From assembly GCA_009746045.1 (NCBI GenBank), contig RPFO01002002.1:96199-160198 (forward strand): DNA of 64,000 bases, read 5' to 3'. A program made the position numbers and the translations under genes. Numbering within the stretch: the stretch's first letter is position 1; each line of letters opens with the position of its first letter. Below, piece by piece: positions 62,163-64,000 of the stretch. This DNA is from Mesostigma viride. Its lineage: Eukaryota > Streptophyta > Mesostigmatophyceae > Mesostigmatales > Mesostigmataceae. Under the pieces are notes generated by a model. It saw nothing but the letters and a program-made list of their open reading frames with translations, had not been told where the DNA came from and made no database searches.

Positions 62163-64000
62163 GCGGGTGGGTGGGGGGTGGAGGGAGGGAGGGAGGGAGG
62201 GAGGGAGGGAGGGAGGGAGGGAGGGAGGGAGGGAGGGAGGGAGGGAGGGAGGGAGGGAGGGAGGGAGGGAGGGAGGGAGGGAGGGAGGGAGGAGGGAGGG
62301 AGGGAGGGAGGGAGGGAGGGAGGGAGGGAGGGAGGGAGGGAGGGAGGGAGGGAGGGAGGGAGGAGGGAGGGAGGGAGGGAGGGAGGGAGGGAGGGAGGGA
62401 GGGAGGGAGGGAGGGAGGAGGGAGGGAGGGAGGGAGGGAGGGAGGGAGGGAGGGAGGGAGGGAGGGAGGAGGGAGGGGGGGAGGGAGGGAGGGAGGGAGG
62501 GAGGGAGGGAGGGAGGGAGGGAGGGAGGAGGGAGGGAGGGAGGGAGAGGGAGGGAGGGAGGAGGGAGGGAGGGAGGGAGGAGGGAGGGAGGGAGGGAGGG
62601 AGGGAGGGAGGAGGGAGGAGGGAGGGAGGGAGGGAGGGAGGGAGGGAGGGAGGGAGGGAGGAGGAGGGAGGGAGGGAGGAGGGAGGAGGAGGAGGGAGGG
62701 AGGGAGGGAGGAGGGAGGGAGGGAGGGAGGAGGGAGGGAGGGAGGAGGGAGGGAGGAGGAGGGAGGGAGGAGGGAGGAGGAGGGAGGGAGGGAGGGAGGG
62801 AGGGAGGGAGGGAGGGAGGAGGGAGGGAGGGAGGGGAGGAGGGGGAGGGAGGGAGGGAGGGGGAGGGAGGGAGTGAGGGGGAGGAGGGAGGGAGAGGCGA
62901 GGGAGGGAGGGGAGGGAGGGAGGGAGGGAGGGGAGGGAGGGAGGAGGAGGAGGGAGGGAGGGAGGGAGGGCAGGGAGGAGGGAGGCAGGGAGCGGGAGGG
63001 AGGGAGGGAGGGAGGGAGGGAGGGAGGGAGGAGGGAGGGAGGGAGGGGAGGAGGGAGGAGGGAGGGAGGGAGGGCAGGGAGGGAGGGAGGAGGGAGGGAG
63101 GGAGGAGGAGGGAGGGAGGGAGGGAGGGAGGAGGAGGGAGGGAGGAGGGAGGGAGGGAGGGGAGGGAGGGAGGGAGGGAGGAGGGAGGAGGAGGAGGGAG
63201 GGAGGGAGGGAGGGAGGAGGGAGGGAGGAGGGAGGGAGGGAGGGAGGGAGGAGGGAGGGAGGGAGGGAGGCAGGGAGGGAGGAGGAGGGAGAGGGAGGGA
63301 GGGAGGGAGGGAGGGAGGGAGGGAGGGAGGGAGGGAGGGAGGGAGGGAGGGAGGGAGGAGGGAGGGAGGGAGGGAGGGAGGGAGGGAGGGAGGAGGGAGG
63401 GAGGGAGGGAGGGAGGGAGGGAGGGAGGGAGGGAGGGAGGGAGGGGAGGGAGGAGGAGGGAGGGAGGGAGGGAGGGAGGGAGGGAGGAGGGAGGGAGGGA
63501 GGGAGGGAGGGAGGGAGGGAGGGAGGGAGGGAGGGAGGGAGGGAGGGAGGGAGGGAGGGAGGGGCAGGAGGGAGGGAGGGAGGGAGGGGAGGGAGGGAGG
63601 GAGGGAGGGAGGCAGGGAGGCAGGGAGGCAGGGAGGAGGGAGGAGGAGGGAGGGAGGGAGGGAGGAGGGAGGAGGGAGGGAGGAGGGGGGAGAGGGAGGG
63701 ATGGGCGGGAGGGAGGAGAGGGAGGAGGGAGGGAGGAGGAGGGAGGGAGGGAGGGAGGGAGGGAGGGAGGGAGGGAGGAGGGAGGGAGGGAGGGAGGGAG
63801 GGAGGGAGGGAGGGAGGAGGGAGGGAGGGAGGAGGAGGAGGGAGGGAGGGAGGGAGGGAGGGAGGGAGGGAGGGAGGGAGGGAGGGAGGAGGGAGGGAGG
63901 AGGGAGGAGGGAGGGAGGGAGGGAGGGAGGGAGGGAGGGAGGGAGGGAGGGAGGAGGGAGGGAGGAGGGAGGGAGGGAGGAGAGGGAGGAGGGAGGAGGA
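62163..64000 (+). repeat. (GGGA)n / (GGA)n purine satellite to the right edge
   Basis: More than 1.8 kb of AGGG units with frequent AGG units that shift the register. The plus strand is almost free of pyrimidines apart from rare C in AGGCAGGG. The 262-codon Gly/Arg/Glu frame across it is an artefact. The array continues beyond the window. Confidence 0.97.

Noticed and set aside
62088-62876. 262-codon Gly/Arg/Glu ORF
   Set aside because: It is a translation of the GGGA satellite, without codon bias or conservation evidence.

Overview
This is a eukaryotic nuclear window, most likely from a green alga (Viridiplantae). Exons are GC-rich and split by many introns of about 0.2-3 kb. The encoded proteins resemble plant and algal homologues (VPS16/VCL1, COQ3, a GT8 glycosyltransferase). 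One gene carries sperm-tail PG-rich (SHIPPO) repeats, which suggests a flagellated lineage. An interstitial telomere-like tract uses TTTAGGG, the plant-type unit, rather than the Chlamydomonas TTTTAGGG. I cannot name the species. Gene models were built by hand from reading frame, splice sites and intron phase; every junction given as solid is phase-consistent.

Six genes alternate strictly in orientation. (1) 567-3361 minus: an unrecognised helical protein, at least five exons, probably continuing past the left edge. (2) 7296-11913 plus: a secreted/Golgi GT8 glycosyltransferase, three exons. (3) 14913-22591 minus: COQ3, the ubiquinone O-methyltransferase, nine exons, apparently complete. (4) 23551-27428 plus: a protein with a probable transit peptide, an NTF2/SnoaL-like middle and a C-terminal membrane segment, five exons. 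(5) 34865-50931 minus: VPS16, the HOPS/CORVET core subunit, 15 exons over 16 kb, 851 codons, apparently complete. (6) 52334-59272 plus: an STPGR/SHIPPO-repeat protein, nine exons. The pairs COQ3/gene 4 and VPS16/STPGR are head-to-head over about 1.0 and 1.4 kb. The genes are unrelated housekeeping or ciliary genes, and nothing suggests a joint pathway.

The convergent gaps (11.9-14.9 kb and 27.4-34.9 kb) and the right flank (59.3-62 kb) are packed with retrotransposon fragments. At least three non-LTR families are visible. One has an (ACTT)n 3' tail. One has a 3' end CTCCCAACGGAG...GTTATAAT with an AT-rich (TTTAA)n-like tail and a YADD reverse transcriptase. One ends in a CCHC knuckle plus a restriction-like endonuclease. 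Several insertions have readable 9-13 bp target-site duplications, including one nested insertion with an empty-site paralogue in the same window. A hAT-like non-autonomous element (6132-6776) and a TA-flanked inverted-repeat element in VPS16 intron 2 (49511-49906) are also present.

The introns are rich in minisatellites. The most unusual theme is that exon edges with their splice sites have been duplicated or drawn into arrays in three of the six genes, at four places (STPGR exon 4, VPS16 exons 9 and 12, GT8 exon 2), which leaves decoy splice sites. Two introns appear to use GC donors. The window ends in more than 1.8 kb of (GGGA)n-type purine repeat.
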